This document shows positions 1-7,082 of a stretch of 10,106 bases of DNA, piece by piece; position 1 is the stretch's first letter; each line of letters starts with the position of its first letter. Under the pieces are notes generated by a model that saw only the letters and a program-made list of their open reading frames with translations, was not told the DNA's origin and ran no database searches. The position numbers and the translations under genes were made by a program. The stretch spans positions 1-10,106 of the forward strand of contig JAKORQ010000080.1 of NCBI GenBank assembly GCA_029777755.1, in the 5' to 3' direction. The stretch is from Planctomycetota bacterium (GTDB lineage Bacteria > Planctomycetota > Phycisphaerae > Tepidisphaerales > Tepidisphaeraceae).

Positions 1-549
1 GGCATGGTATTCAGGAAGATCCACGACATGCATTGCGCAATCAACCGGCGGCTGGCGAAGCTGGGTTTTGTCTGCGCCACTCGGCAGGGGGATGACCTGG
101 GCTTCCGCACCAGCACATTCCTCTCTCCCGAGCAGCTTCGTGAGTATGTCTTTCCCACGTATCGCGAACTGGCGAACATCGCCCATGCCGAGGGCAAGCC
201 GTTTGTGCTGCATTCGTGCGGCAATCTCGCGGACGTGTACGAGGACATCATCGCCTGCGGCGTGGACGCCAAGCATTCGTTTGAGGAGGCCATCCTGCCA
301 GTCGAGCAGTTCAAGCAACAGTACGGCGATCGCATCACGCCGCTGGGCGGTCTGGACGTGGATGCAATCTGCCGGCTGCCGCATGATGAGCTGCGCGCCT
401 ATGCCCGCAGGAAAATCGAGGCATGCTTCCTCAGCGGCAATCCCTGGTGGGCGATGGGCACGGGCAACAGTCTCACCGACTACATGCCGGTGGAGAACTA
501 CCTCATCGTGCTGGAGGAAGCGCGAAAGATCGCCCCGGTAACGGCCTGA
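1..549 (+). CDS. UroD-like (uroporphyrinogen decarboxylase family) protein, 3' part only
   Basis: The reading frame is open from the first base of the window and stops with TGA at 547-549, so the N-terminal half lies outside; the ATG at 4 is probably internal. About 182 codons are visible. The segment fits the C-terminal half of the UroD/MtaA superfamily (PF01208): a D-x-G-F-R segment, the pattern SPEQLREYVFPTYRELA, then HSCGN (HSC at 211-219), a GGLDVD segment and a final GTGNSLTDYMPVENY. Members are either true haem-pathway decarboxylases or corrinoid/methyl-transfer proteins related to MtaA. The His-x-Cys pair resembles two zinc ligands of MtaA-type methyltransferases, but where a third Cys is expected there is Thr (460-462). 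A true HemE is unlikely because of the HxC motif; such stand-alone paralogues are common in Planctomycetota and mostly uncharacterised. It converges with the epimerase gene, 2 bp apart. Confidence 0.85.
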   Translation, partial: GMVFRKIHDMHCAINRRLAKLGFVCATRQGDDLGFRTSTFLSPEQLREYVFPTYRELANIAHAEGKPFVLHSCGNLADVYEDIIACGVDAKHSFEEAILPVEQFKQQYGDRITPLGGLDVDAICRLPHDELRAYARRKIEACFLSGNPWWAMGTGNSLTDYMPVENYLIVLEEARKIAPVTA

Positions 550-551
550 GG

Positions 552-1451
552 CTACACCAACGGCAACAGTTCGGTGACGTATTCGCGGATCCCGTCGAGG
601 CCCCGGCGGATCGCCCGCGTCTTGCCGTGGCGATCGAAGAACTCCTGTGTCGCCGTGGTGTCGTAGGTGTTCTTGGGTCCCGGCCCCTTGTTGTCTGCGA
701 TCCGCGAAGACGAGCCGGTGATCTCCCTGGCGATCTCGGCCACCTGTTGCCAGTACATGTGGCGATCCACGAGGTTGAAGTACTTTCCGGCGACTTGCTG
801 GTCGCCCACGGCGCAGGTGAGGGCGTCGGCCACATCCTGCACGTGGACGATCTTGCCGCCGCCTTTCTGGTCTACGTTTTCGCCGGCCTTCACCGCACGA
901 ACCTGGTCGATCCAGCGTGACTTGCCAATGTCGTGATGTACACCATAGATGGCGACCGGCCGCCAACTGCTTGTGTTGATCCCAAAGCGAGCGTGATAGC
1001 CTTTCAGGAATGGCTCCACACTGGCCTTGTATGCTCCATAGAGGCTGTCCGGCCAGGTGGGATGTTTCTCATCCAGCTTGCGATCGGGCAGTATCTCGGC
1101 GTACGCCGCCCCTGAGGAGACGAAGATGAACTGCTCCGCGCCCGCGAGGCGGGCCGCCTCCAGCAGCTTGAGTGTGCCGGCCACATTGCGGTCAAAGTTC
1201 TGTACCGGGATGTGGTCGGATGCATGGTAATCCACCGCGGCGTGGATAACGCATTCGGCTCCCGCGACCAGCCCGGCCTGTGCCTGGGGATCGTAGAAAT
1301 CGCCGAATACCCACTCCGCCACGTACGGCTCGATATGGTCGCGCCGGCTGGTGCGCCGCGCAAGTACGCGAACGCGATGCCCGGCCGCATGGAGCGTGCG
1401 AACCGTGTGGTAACCCAGGAATCCCGTAGCACCAGTGAGAGCGACTAGCAT
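552..1451 (-). CDS. NAD-dependent epimerase/dehydratase family protein (extended SDR)
   Basis: The 299-residue product is an extended short-chain dehydrogenase/reductase, probably acting on a sugar or nucleotide sugar in the cytoplasm. The N-terminus MLVALTGATGFLG carries the GxxGxxG dinucleotide-binding loop (residues 7-13). A DFYDP segment follows at 51-55, the Ser of the VSSGAAY segment lies at 112-113, and the catalytic YxxxK is Y138-GAY-K142. A VHVQDVADA segment (202-210) is typical of the substrate-domain hinge. I start at the ATG at 1451 because it puts the Rossmann strand at residue 2, as usual; an in-frame start at 1538 would add 29 unfamiliar residues and overlap rhaB. No clear Shine-Dalgarno sequence is seen. 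It lies 58 bp downstream of rhaB on the same strand, so cotranscription and a role in deoxysugar metabolism are plausible. The substrate cannot be told from sequence. Confidence 0.88.
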   Translation of the reverse strand: MLVALTGATGFLGYHTVRTLHAAGHRVRVLARRTSRRDHIEPYVAEWVFGDFYDPQAQAGLVAGAECVIHAAVDYHASDHIPVQNFDRNVAGTLKLLEAARLAGAEQFIFVSSGAAYAEILPDRKLDEKHPTWPDSLYGAYKASVEPFLKGYHARFGINTSSWRPVAIYGVHHDIGKSRWIDQVRAVKAGENVDQKGGGKIVHVQDVADALTCAVGDQQVAGKYFNLVDRHMYWQQVAEIAREITGSSSRIADNKGPGPKNTYDTTATQEFFDRHGKTRAIRRGLDGIREYVTELLPLV

Positions 1452-1509
1452 GGCCGCATGATAGCAGGCTTTCCCGCGGGTGGCATTCTTCTCTTTGCTG
1501 TACGGGGCT

Positions 1510-2991
1510 CTACCCGACCAGTTCCATATATCGCTCAAACGCCTTCTGCCAGGTGGCCGTGTCGCGCGGCTCGTACTTCTTCATGGGGAAGCTGTTGCGC
1601 ACGATCTTTCGGGCATGGGCAATGTCCTTAACCTGCCCGGTTGCCATCGCCTGCACGAGGATATTGCCGGCGGCCGTGGCCTCGATGGGCCCGGTTATCA
1701 CGGTTCTCCCGGTGGCATCGGCCGCCATCTGGTTCAGAAGTTCATTCTGCGTGCCGCCGCCGACGATATGCACCACGTCGATCTTGCGCCCGGAGAGCTG
1801 CTCCAGGTTCATCAGCGTCCTGGCGTATGCGAGAGCCAGCGCCTCAAGGCAGGTGCGCACATACTCGCCGACGCTGGAGGGCGACTTCTGCTTCGTCTGC
1901 TTGCAGAAGGCGTTGATCTTCAGCGGCATCTGCCCGGGCTTGCCAAACGGCTCATGGTCAGGGTTGATGATGCACCTGAACGGCGTCGCCTCGGCGGCCA
2001 TCTTCGTGAGCGTGGCGTAGTCGTAGCTCTGGTTCTCGCGTTCCCAGTGGCGGCGGCATTCCTGCACCAGCCACAGGCCCATGATGTTCTTGAGGAAGCG
2101 GATCTTGCCGCCGTAGCCAACCTCATTGGTGTAATTGGCCTTGAGCGAAGCGTCATTGATGATCGGTTTGTCCAGCTCCAGCCCCATCAGTGACCAGGTG
2201 CCCGAGGAGATGTAGCACCAGTTGTCTCCCTCGCCCGGGGCGGCGACGACCGCGCTGGCGGTATCGTGGCCGGCCGTGGAGATGACCGGGCAGTCGATGC
2301 CGCACTCGTCGACAACCTCCGCGCGCAGCCCGCCCAGCACCCGGCCACACGCCGTGACCTTTCCGAGAATCCTGGTGGGGATGCCCAGCTTCTTGAGCAG
2401 GGGTTCGGCCCAGGTCTTCGTCACCGGGTTGTACATCTGGCTAGTGGAGGCGATCGACACCTCGCAAACCATCTTGCCGGAGAAGAAGTAGGTGAGCAGG
2501 TCGGGCATGAACAGCAGGCGATCAGCGCATTCGAGCGCTGCACTCTTTGCCTTCACCAGCGAGAGCAACTGATACAGGGAGTTGATCTGCATGAACTGGA
2601 TGCCGGTGGATTTGAAGATGGCCTCCCGGCCGGCGATCCTGAATGCCTTCTGCATCATGCCGTCGCATCGCTTGTCTCGATAGTGAATCGGCAAGCCCAA
2701 AAGCTCTCCGCGCGATAGCAGGCCGAAATCAACACCCCACGTGTCGACGGCCAGGCCATCGAGCTTGAGGGGACGCTTGGTTTCGCCCACGCCGGCGGCC
2801 TTGCGCAAGCCGGTCTTTAGCTCCGCCCAGATAGACGGCGTGTTCCAGTGCAATGCGCCGTTCATCTGGACGGGCGTGTTGGGGAAACGATGCTTTACAT
2901 CGAGAGTGAGACGTGAACCGGAGAGGCGGCCCAGGACGGCCCGGCCAGACTCCGCACCGAGATCAAATGCGACGAACTGTGAGGTTGCCAT
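1510..2991 (-). CDS. rhaB: Rhamnulokinase (FGGY carbohydrate kinase)
   Basis: The 493-residue product phosphorylates L-rhamnulose to L-rhamnulose 1-phosphate with ATP, the second step of the phosphorylative L-rhamnose pathway, in the cytoplasm. It matches the remembered E. coli RhaB along its length: VAFDLGAESGR at the N-terminus, DTWGVDFGLL (83-92), TGIQFMQINSLYQL (129-142), GHDTASAV with the expected catalytic Asp at 243, SSGTWSLMG (262-270), LKNIMGLWL (300-308), INPDHEPF and VGGGTQNELLNQ (410-421). The length is normal. Three in-frame starts exist: TTG at 3009, ATG at 3000 and ATG at 2991. I chose 2991 because it gives the same distance to the first VDLG-type motif as E. coli RhaB. None has a convincing Shine-Dalgarno sequence. 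No rhamnose isomerase or aldolase gene is in view; the neighbour downstream is a sugar-type epimerase. Related fuculokinases are a less likely alternative. Confidence 0.93.
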   Translation of the reverse strand: MATSQFVAFDLGAESGRAVLGRLSGSRLTLDVKHRFPNTPVQMNGALHWNTPSIWAELKTGLRKAAGVGETKRPLKLDGLAVDTWGVDFGLLSRGELLGLPIHYRDKRCDGMMQKAFRIAGREAIFKSTGIQFMQINSLYQLLSLVKAKSAALECADRLLFMPDLLTYFFSGKMVCEVSIASTSQMYNPVTKTWAEPLLKKLGIPTRILGKVTACGRVLGGLRAEVVDECGIDCPVISTAGHDTASAVVAAPGEGDNWCYISSGTWSLMGLELDKPIINDASLKANYTNEVGYGGKIRFLKNIMGLWLVQECRRHWERENQSYDYATLTKMAAEATPFRCIINPDHEPFGKPGQMPLKINAFCKQTKQKSPSSVGEYVRTCLEALALAYARTLMNLEQLSGRKIDVVHIVGGGTQNELLNQMAADATGRTVITGPIEATAAGNILVQAMATGQVKDIAHARKIVRNSFPMKKYEPRDTATWQKAFERYMELVG

Positions 2992-3103
2992 GGCCGACAT
3001 AGTAACCAACAGGTGTGCAGATTTCGATCAGTCCACAGCGTGAAATTATCATCGTGGCGCCACAACAAAACCGGTCGGCACGCATATATCATGCTGAAAG
3101 AGA
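2992..3103. promoter_or_regulatory. Divergent spacer between rhaB and the GT9 gene
   Basis: This 112-bp spacer must hold promoters for rhaB (leftward) and for the glycosyltransferase gene (rightward). A perfect 10-bp palindrome GTGGCGCCAC lies at 3054-3063. On the minus strand GATAAT (3050-3045) could be a -10 element for rhaB, but I see no well-spaced -35. On the plus strand TATATC (3085-3090) could serve as a -10 for the GT9 gene, again without a good -35. Assignments are inferred. Confidence 0.35.
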
Positions 3104-4009
3104 ATGAACGAGGGCATCCTTATCCTTCATGCCGGTGCGCTGGGAGATTTCGTGCTGACATGGTTCATCGCCCGGGCGCTGCGCCGGATGTACCCGGGGC
3201 ACGAGATCACCTACGTCACCCACCCAGCGAAAGGGCGGCTGGGCTCTCGGTTCCTCGGCACCGCGTGGAATGATGTGCAGACAAACGGCTGGCATACGCT
3301 CCACACCGATGCGCCGCGATTGCAGATGAGGGCTCGTGAGCTTCTGGATAGCGCACAGCGGGCGATCTGTTTCCTCGGCCGGGATCTCGCGGACCGCCTC
3401 CAGGAACTGGCTCCATCGATGGGGGTAAGCTGCATTGAGCCGATCCCGCCGGAGACCTGGCCAGGGCATGTCACGCGCTACTACCTTGAGCAGTTGTGCG
3501 AGGATCTGCCCTGCGCGGAACTTGAGGAGGAACTGGCGAGCATGTGGAGCCAGGGTGTGCAGGTGACGCGGGCGAGCAGTTCGCGCGTGCTGCTGCATAT
3601 AGGGGCAGGGTCGTTCAGGAAATGCTGGCCGACCGAATGCTTCATGGAGGTGGCCGGCCACCTGCGCCAGCAGGGGCGTGAGGTGATCATGATCGCCGGC
3701 GAGGCCGAGATGGAGCGCATGCCCCGGCACGTTCTCGAGCAGGTAAACGAGACCTACCCCCTGGTCTGCCCCGGCGACTATCTGCAACTGGCGGAGGAAC
3801 TCTTGAACGCCGAGTTGCTTGTTACGGCCGACAACGGCCCGGGGCATCTTGCCGGTGTGCTGGGATGCAAGGTGATCAGCCTGTTTGCGCCCACTAGGGC
3901 GGAAGTCTGGCGGCCCGTGGGTCCGGGGACAAGCGTCCTGCAGGCGCCCACCATGCAGGCGATCAGCGTGTCGAGGGTCCTCGACGCTGTCTACCGGGTG
4001 CTGGAGTAG
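3104..4009 (+). CDS. Glycosyltransferase family 9 (heptosyltransferase-type) protein
   Basis: The 301-residue protein has the marks of GT9, the family of the LPS heptosyltransferases WaaC/WaaF. Such enzymes move a heptose or related sugar from a nucleotide donor onto a surface-glycan acceptor at the inner face of the membrane. The N-terminus ILILHAGALGDFVLTW matches the family's glycine-rich G-x-x-G-D motif, with Asp15 in the place of the expected catalytic base. The second domain has LLHIGAGSFRKCWP (163-176), the usual donor-phosphate loop with Lys173, and ADNGPGHLAGVLG (242-254), the family's D-x-G-x-x-H signature. It is slightly shorter than typical WaaC/WaaF. The ATG at 3104 follows the purine-rich GAAAGAGA, a weak and very close ribosome site. 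It stands alone, divergent from rhaB and convergent with trpG (19 bp between stops). The actual sugar is unknown. Confidence 0.9.
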   Translation: MNEGILILHAGALGDFVLTWFIARALRRMYPGHEITYVTHPAKGRLGSRFLGTAWNDVQTNGWHTLHTDAPRLQMRARELLDSAQRAICFLGRDLADRLQELAPSMGVSCIEPIPPETWPGHVTRYYLEQLCEDLPCAELEEELASMWSQGVQVTRASSSRVLLHIGAGSFRKCWPTECFMEVAGHLRQQGREVIMIAGEAEMERMPRHVLEQVNETYPLVCPGDYLQLAEELLNAELLVTADNGPGHLAGVLGCKVISLFAPTRAEVWRPVGPGTSVLQAPTMQAISVSRVLDAVYRVLE

Positions 4010-4028
4010 AGCACGCGGCCGATCAGGG

Positions 4029-4598
4029 TTACTTCTTAAGGAAATTCGCTAGTAGCTTCTCGCCCTGCTCGGTGAGGAAGCTTTCCGGGTGGAACTGCAC
4101 GCCTTCCAGCGGCCATGTCCTATGGCGCACACCCATGATCTCGTTCTCCTCGGTCCAGCTGCTGACGATAAAGTCATCCGGCAGCGTTCCGGGCCTGATC
4201 ACCAGTGAGTGATATCGCGTGGCCGTGAAGGGGTTGGGCATGCCCTCGTAGATGGACTTACCATCATGATGGATCCTGTCGGTCTTGCCGTGCATCAGGC
4301 GGTAATTTCGCTCCACCACCGCGCCGAACACATACCCGATGCACTGATGGCCGAGGCATACGCCAAGGAGTGGAACCTTTGGAGCAAAGGTACGGATGAT
4401 GTCGTTGCTTACGCCGCCTTCGCGGGGAGTGCAGGGACCAGGTGAGATAACGATGTGCGTGGGGCGAAGTTCCTCCACCTCGGCCACGGTTACCTTGTCA
4501 TTGCGGAAGACCCGCACGGGCATGGACCGGTCCACCTCGCCGAACTTCTGCACGAGGTTGTAAGTGAACGAATCGTAGTTGTCGATGATGACGAGCAC
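4029..4598 (-). CDS. trpG: Aminodeoxychorismate/anthranilate synthase component II (glutamine amidotransferase)
   Basis: The 189-residue class I glutamine amidotransferase frees ammonia from glutamine and passes it to a chorismate-using partner (TrpE or PabB) for anthranilate or aminodeoxychorismate synthesis. Very close to E. coli PabA/TrpG: IDNYDSFTYNLVQ at the N-terminus, ISPGPCTPREGG (51-62) with the oxyanion loop, GVCLGHQ with nucleophile Cys81, MHGKTDRIHHDG (102-113), TRYHSLVI (127-134), and GVQFHPES with His170 and Glu172 completing the triad. The start is the GTG at 4598, directly before the LVIIDNYDSF strand; the open frame continues upstream to 4853, but those 85 residues are arginine-rich and overlap the next gene out of frame. 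No trpE/pabB is in view. The gene is 109 bp downstream of the DUF1444-like gene on the same strand. Sequence alone cannot separate TrpG from PabA; many bacteria use one protein for both. Confidence 0.93.
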   Translation of the reverse strand: MLVIIDNYDSFTYNLVQKFGEVDRSMPVRVFRNDKVTVAEVEELRPTHIVISPGPCTPREGGVSNDIIRTFAPKVPLLGVCLGHQCIGYVFGAVVERNYRLMHGKTDRIHHDGKSIYEGMPNPFTATRYHSLVIRPGTLPDDFIVSSWTEENEIMGVRHRTWPLEGVQFHPESFLTEQGEKLLANFLKK

Positions 4599-4707
4599 GG
4601 GGCGATAACTTACCCTAGGATGCCCCCTGACGGAAGCGTCGGCGGACAGGGCAGCTTGCGGGAAATCTCGCAGGACTGCTGAGGCTGCTGGCCGGGTGTG
4701 CAGAGAG

Positions 4708-5484
4708 CTATTCGCGATAGGCGATCCCGTCGGCCGTGACCAGGAAGATCTTGTCGGATATCTGGTGCGGCATCTCGCGGTAGTCGGAGACGATCTGCCG
4801 CTGGAGGCGGGCCACCATCTCCGGGTCGTTGCGGAAGCACAGCAGAATATCACGATTGGGGATGCCGGCCGCGAACGGTGAACCCAGGAATCGCTTCAGC
4901 CGATCGTGCAGGCTGGGCAGGAGAATCCTGCTGGCATCGTACCCGTCCAGCGTCTGAAGGATGACAAGGTTGATCGTGCCGTCCTCATCCTGTGCGGCCT
5001 GGCCGCCGATCTCACGCGAGCGCTCGACGAGGTTGTTGATGGCGGTGGAGTGCAGCTCTTCCAGTGTGATGCCCCATACCTCAAACACCTGCTGCGGAAT
5101 GTAGGCGATGGTGCGGTCGTTATCGAGTGCGTAGACGATGCGCAGACCCGGCAGGAGGATCTCGCTGACCATGGCGCCATCCTTGTCGGTTGCGCTCTCG
5201 GCCAGCACCATGGGCATGATGCGCGACTTTACCTCCTCGAAACTGGCGGTCTGGTCGGGCGAGCCTTCCGAGGCGCGCAGTAGTTCAACCATCCAGCGAT
5301 CGATATGCCGCTCGGTGCGCTCCGGCTGCAGGAGGATTATGCGATACAGGTTCTCAAGCGAAGCCACATTGCCGTTCACTGTGACGGCAAAATCTTCCGC
5401 CTTCGCAATCTCGACGAGGGGAAACTTGCTGCGCACATGCGAGAGCACGCGGTCGAGGAATTGCTCGCGGGTAGGCTGACTCAT
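4708..5484 (-). CDS. DUF1444 / YtpQ-like protein of unknown function
   Basis: This 258-residue soluble protein has no signal peptide or membrane segment. The middle and C-terminal parts recall the DUF1444 family (Bacillus YtpQ): LPGLRIVYALDNDRTIAYIP (111-130), GITLEELHSTAINNL (138-152) and, most distinctive, LDGYDASRILLP (179-190), then GIPNRDILLCF (207-217). The N-terminal helix-rich part with LENLYRII (43-50) and a run of residues that hold W65 also fits the family pattern. No biochemical role is established for DUF1444, so none is assigned. The start is the ATG at 5484; GAGGG about 14 bases upstream is a distant ribosome site. The same frame stays open to 6117, but the extra part is antisense to the oxidoreductase gene and looks non-coding. 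It is the upstream member of a minus-strand pair with trpG, a neighbourhood that does not by itself suggest a function. Confidence 0.85.
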   Translation of the reverse strand: MSQPTREQFLDRVLSHVRSKFPLVEIAKAEDFAVTVNGNVASLENLYRIILLQPERTERHIDRWMVELLRASEGSPDQTASFEEVKSRIMPMVLAESATDKDGAMVSEILLPGLRIVYALDNDRTIAYIPQQVFEVWGITLEELHSTAINNLVERSREIGGQAAQDEDGTINLVILQTLDGYDASRILLPSLHDRLKRFLGSPFAAGIPNRDILLCFRNDPEMVARLQRQIVSDYREMPHQISDKIFLVTADGIAYRE

Positions 5485-5565
5485 ATCTTGACTATATCGC
5501 CCTCGCGTTAGTTTTTGTATGGGCAGGATTCTCTGGAAAATCAGCGAAGGGAGTTGCGGTAAATC
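5485..5565. promoter_or_regulatory. Divergent spacer between DUF1444-like gene and oxidoreductase gene
   Basis: This 81-bp AT-richer spacer separates two divergent starts and should hold both promoters. A T-rich stretch GTTTTTGTAT lies at 5511-5520. GAAGGGAG (5545-5552) is the best ribosome-site candidate for the plus-strand gene, about 13 bases from its GTG. No strong -35/-10 pair can be assigned. Confidence 0.3.
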
Positions 5566-6594
5566 GTGGCAAGAAATCCGAGAGTTGGGATCATCGGGGC
5601 CGGCTGGCCAGGGATGGCGCACGCCAGGGGATATGCTGCGGCCGGCGGATATGAGCTGTACGCAGTAGCCGACCTGATCGCGCAGCGGCGCGAGGAATTG
5701 GCAAAGCAGTTTCACCTGAAACAGCAGTACGCCACGGCAGACGAACTCATCAATGACAAGTCGATTGAGGTCGCCAGTATCTGCCTGCCCAATCATCTGC
5801 ACGCCCCGGTGACGATAGCCGCGCTCAAGGCGGGCAAGCACGTCATCTGCGAGTCGCCACCAGCGCTCACCCCCGGCGAGGTCAAGCGCATGGGTAACGC
5901 GGCCGAGAAGGCGGGAAAGACCCTGCTGTTTGCACTGCAGCGGCGCTTTGGCGGATGCGAGCAGACTGCGCGACAGGCAGTGGAGAAGGGGCTGGTCGGC
6001 GAGGTTTACCACGTGCGGGCGGCATGGATGCGCACGCGGGCCATACCCAGCGGTACCGGATGGTATACCAGCCTGGAAAACGCCGGCGGCGGGGCTATGG
6101 CCGACCTGGGTCTGCACATGCTCGATGTGGCGTGGGATCTGCTCGGCAGCCCCAAGCCTGTCTCAGTGTTCGCCACCTGCCACAACGTGCTCAATCCGCG
6201 TTCCGAGAGCAAGTTTGAGGTGGAGGAGGCGGCCACTGCGCTTATCCGCTTTGAAGGGGATAAGTCGCTGGAACTGGCGGCATCATGGGCGATCAATCAG
6301 CCGCCGCAGCAGAATGGTGCCCTCTGCCGCGTGTCGAGAACGAAAGGGGCGCTGGAGGTCTACTCCGACGCCGGGGCCGTCCTGTATCGCGACTTCGATG
6401 CAACGGGAAAGTGCAGGGCCATCGCCCTCAAAGGCCCGCAGATGACCCACCATGGCGCCATGATGCGCCACTTCAAGCAGTGCATGCTCGGCAAGAGCAC
6501 TCCGCAGATCTCAGCCCACCGGGCGGCCATCCTCATGGACATCCTGAAGGCGATCTACAGGAGCGCGGAATCCGGGAAAAGTGCCGGCGTATAG
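5566..6594 (+). CDS. Gfo/Idh/MocA family oxidoreductase
   Basis: The 342-residue NAD(P)-dependent oxidoreductase of the glucose-fructose oxidoreductase/inositol dehydrogenase family probably oxidises or reduces a sugar or cyclitol in the cytoplasm. The N-terminal Rossmann domain shows VGIIGAGWPGMAHARGY (residues 7-23), then LYAVADL (31-37) for the second strand, and ICLPNHLHA (72-80) followed by ALKAGKHVICE (86-96). The C-terminal domain has GGGAMADLGLHMLDVAWDLL (174-193), matching the family pattern GG-x-D-x-G-x-H-x-x-D. Most members have Glu-Lys-Pro after the ICE strand; here it is Glu96-Ser97-Pro98 (5851-5859), so the conserved lysine is missing. The start is GTG at 5566, the first in-frame start, putting the nucleotide-binding loop where expected. 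No N-terminal Tat or Sec signal is visible. The next gene begins 41 bp downstream on the same strand. The substrate cannot be inferred. Confidence 0.92.
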   Translation: MARNPRVGIIGAGWPGMAHARGYAAAGGYELYAVADLIAQRREELAKQFHLKQQYATADELINDKSIEVASICLPNHLHAPVTIAALKAGKHVICESPPALTPGEVKRMGNAAEKAGKTLLFALQRRFGGCEQTARQAVEKGLVGEVYHVRAAWMRTRAIPSGTGWYTSLENAGGGAMADLGLHMLDVAWDLLGSPKPVSVFATCHNVLNPRSESKFEVEEAATALIRFEGDKSLELAASWAINQPPQQNGALCRVSRTKGALEVYSDAGAVLYRDFDATGKCRAIALKGPQMTHHGAMMRHFKQCMLGKSTPQISAHRAAILMDILKAIYRSAESGKSAGV

Positions 6595-6635
6595 AATGGG
6601 GAATCGGGCTGTTCTTCTGGTACAGTCTTTAGGCC

Positions 6636-7082
6636 ATGGCGCAAACAGCAGCAATCCTGGAACACAACCATAACCGCATCCTTGAGATGGAGGCGGTCCT
6701 CGCGGACGTCCTGCCGGGCGTAGCGCATTCATTTTTCGACAATTCCCAGGAGATGATCGCCTGGTTGAAGGAAAACCTGGTGGATGTGGTGCTCCTGTCG
6801 CTGGATCACGATCTACCGATCGTGCAGTACCGCAACGGGATCCGCATCGACCCCGGCAGCGGCCGGGAGGTGGCCGAGTACCTCGCGACGATCCCGCCAA
6901 TCTGCCCGGTGATCGTCCATACCATCAACGTCCAGTGTGGCGATGGCATGGAACAGGTTCTCAACGACAGCGGCTGGCCCACGCGAAGAGTAAACCCGTT
7001 CGGCGAATACGAGTGGATCCGCAAAGCCTGGGCGAGGGAAGTGCAGTCGCTCGCCGACGACGGCTGGTTCCGCACAGAGTGA
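6636..7082 (+). CDS. Small receiver-like protein, probable cyclic-phosphate-processing receiver (cREC) family
   Basis: This 148-residue soluble protein resembles the stand-alone receiver-like family (from memory, Pfam cREC_REC) named for genome links to cyclic-phosphate processing. Visible hallmarks: the strand-plus-motif VVLLSLDHDLP (51-61), the Gly-x-x-Val segment SGREVAEYL (75-83), then PVIVHTINVQCGDGM (91-105), in which the usual His-Ser-x-Asn pattern appears as His95-Thr-Ile-Asn98, followed by a helix. In typical members the N-terminal strand ends in acidic residues (FLDDER-like); here it reads AAILEHNHNRI (5-15), so the acidic pocket is altered. There is no output domain, so it is not a standard response regulator. 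The start is the ATG at 6636, with AGG at 6631-6633 as a close, weak ribosome site. It sits 41 bp after the oxidoreductase gene and may share its transcript. No nuclease, cyclase or other conflict-system gene is nearby. Function unknown. Confidence 0.72.
   Translation: MAQTAAILEHNHNRILEMEAVLADVLPGVAHSFFDNSQEMIAWLKENLVDVVLLSLDHDLPIVQYRNGIRIDPGSGREVAEYLATIPPICPVIVHTINVQCGDGMEQVLNDSGWPTRRVNPFGEYEWIRKAWAREVQSLADDGWFRTE

Noticed and set aside
1452..1538. 29-codon N-terminal extension of the epimerase overlapping rhaB
   Set aside because: The Rossmann strand of this family normally starts within a few residues of Met, which fits the ATG at 1451.
1480..2193. Plus-strand open frame (237 codons) antisense to rhaB
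   Set aside because: rhaB is well supported on the other strand and the antisense product looks like a composition shadow.
3089..3847. Minus-strand open frame (252 codons) antisense to the GT9 gene
   Set aside because: The plus strand carries all GT9 motifs; the antisense translation shows no recognisable domain.
4657..4672. Hairpin TGCGGG-AAAT-CTCGCA between the DUF1444-like gene and trpG as a possible attenuator
   Set aside because: It pairs well only as plus-strand RNA, whereas trpG is read from the minus strand, and there is no leader peptide or U-tract.
4599..4853. 85-codon N-terminal extension of trpG
   Set aside because: It overlaps the DUF1444-like gene out of frame, is rich in Arg and Ser, and TrpG/PabA proteins begin right at the IDNYDSF strand.
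5485..6117. N-terminal extension of the DUF1444-like gene by about 211 codons
   Set aside because: The extension is antisense to the Gfo/Idh/MocA gene and unlike DUF1444; the ATG at 5484 gives the usual family length.
6636..7082. Reading the receiver-like gene as part of a CBASS or other cyclic-nucleotide defence system
   Set aside because: No cyclase, nuclease, effector or other conflict gene is present on either side within the window.
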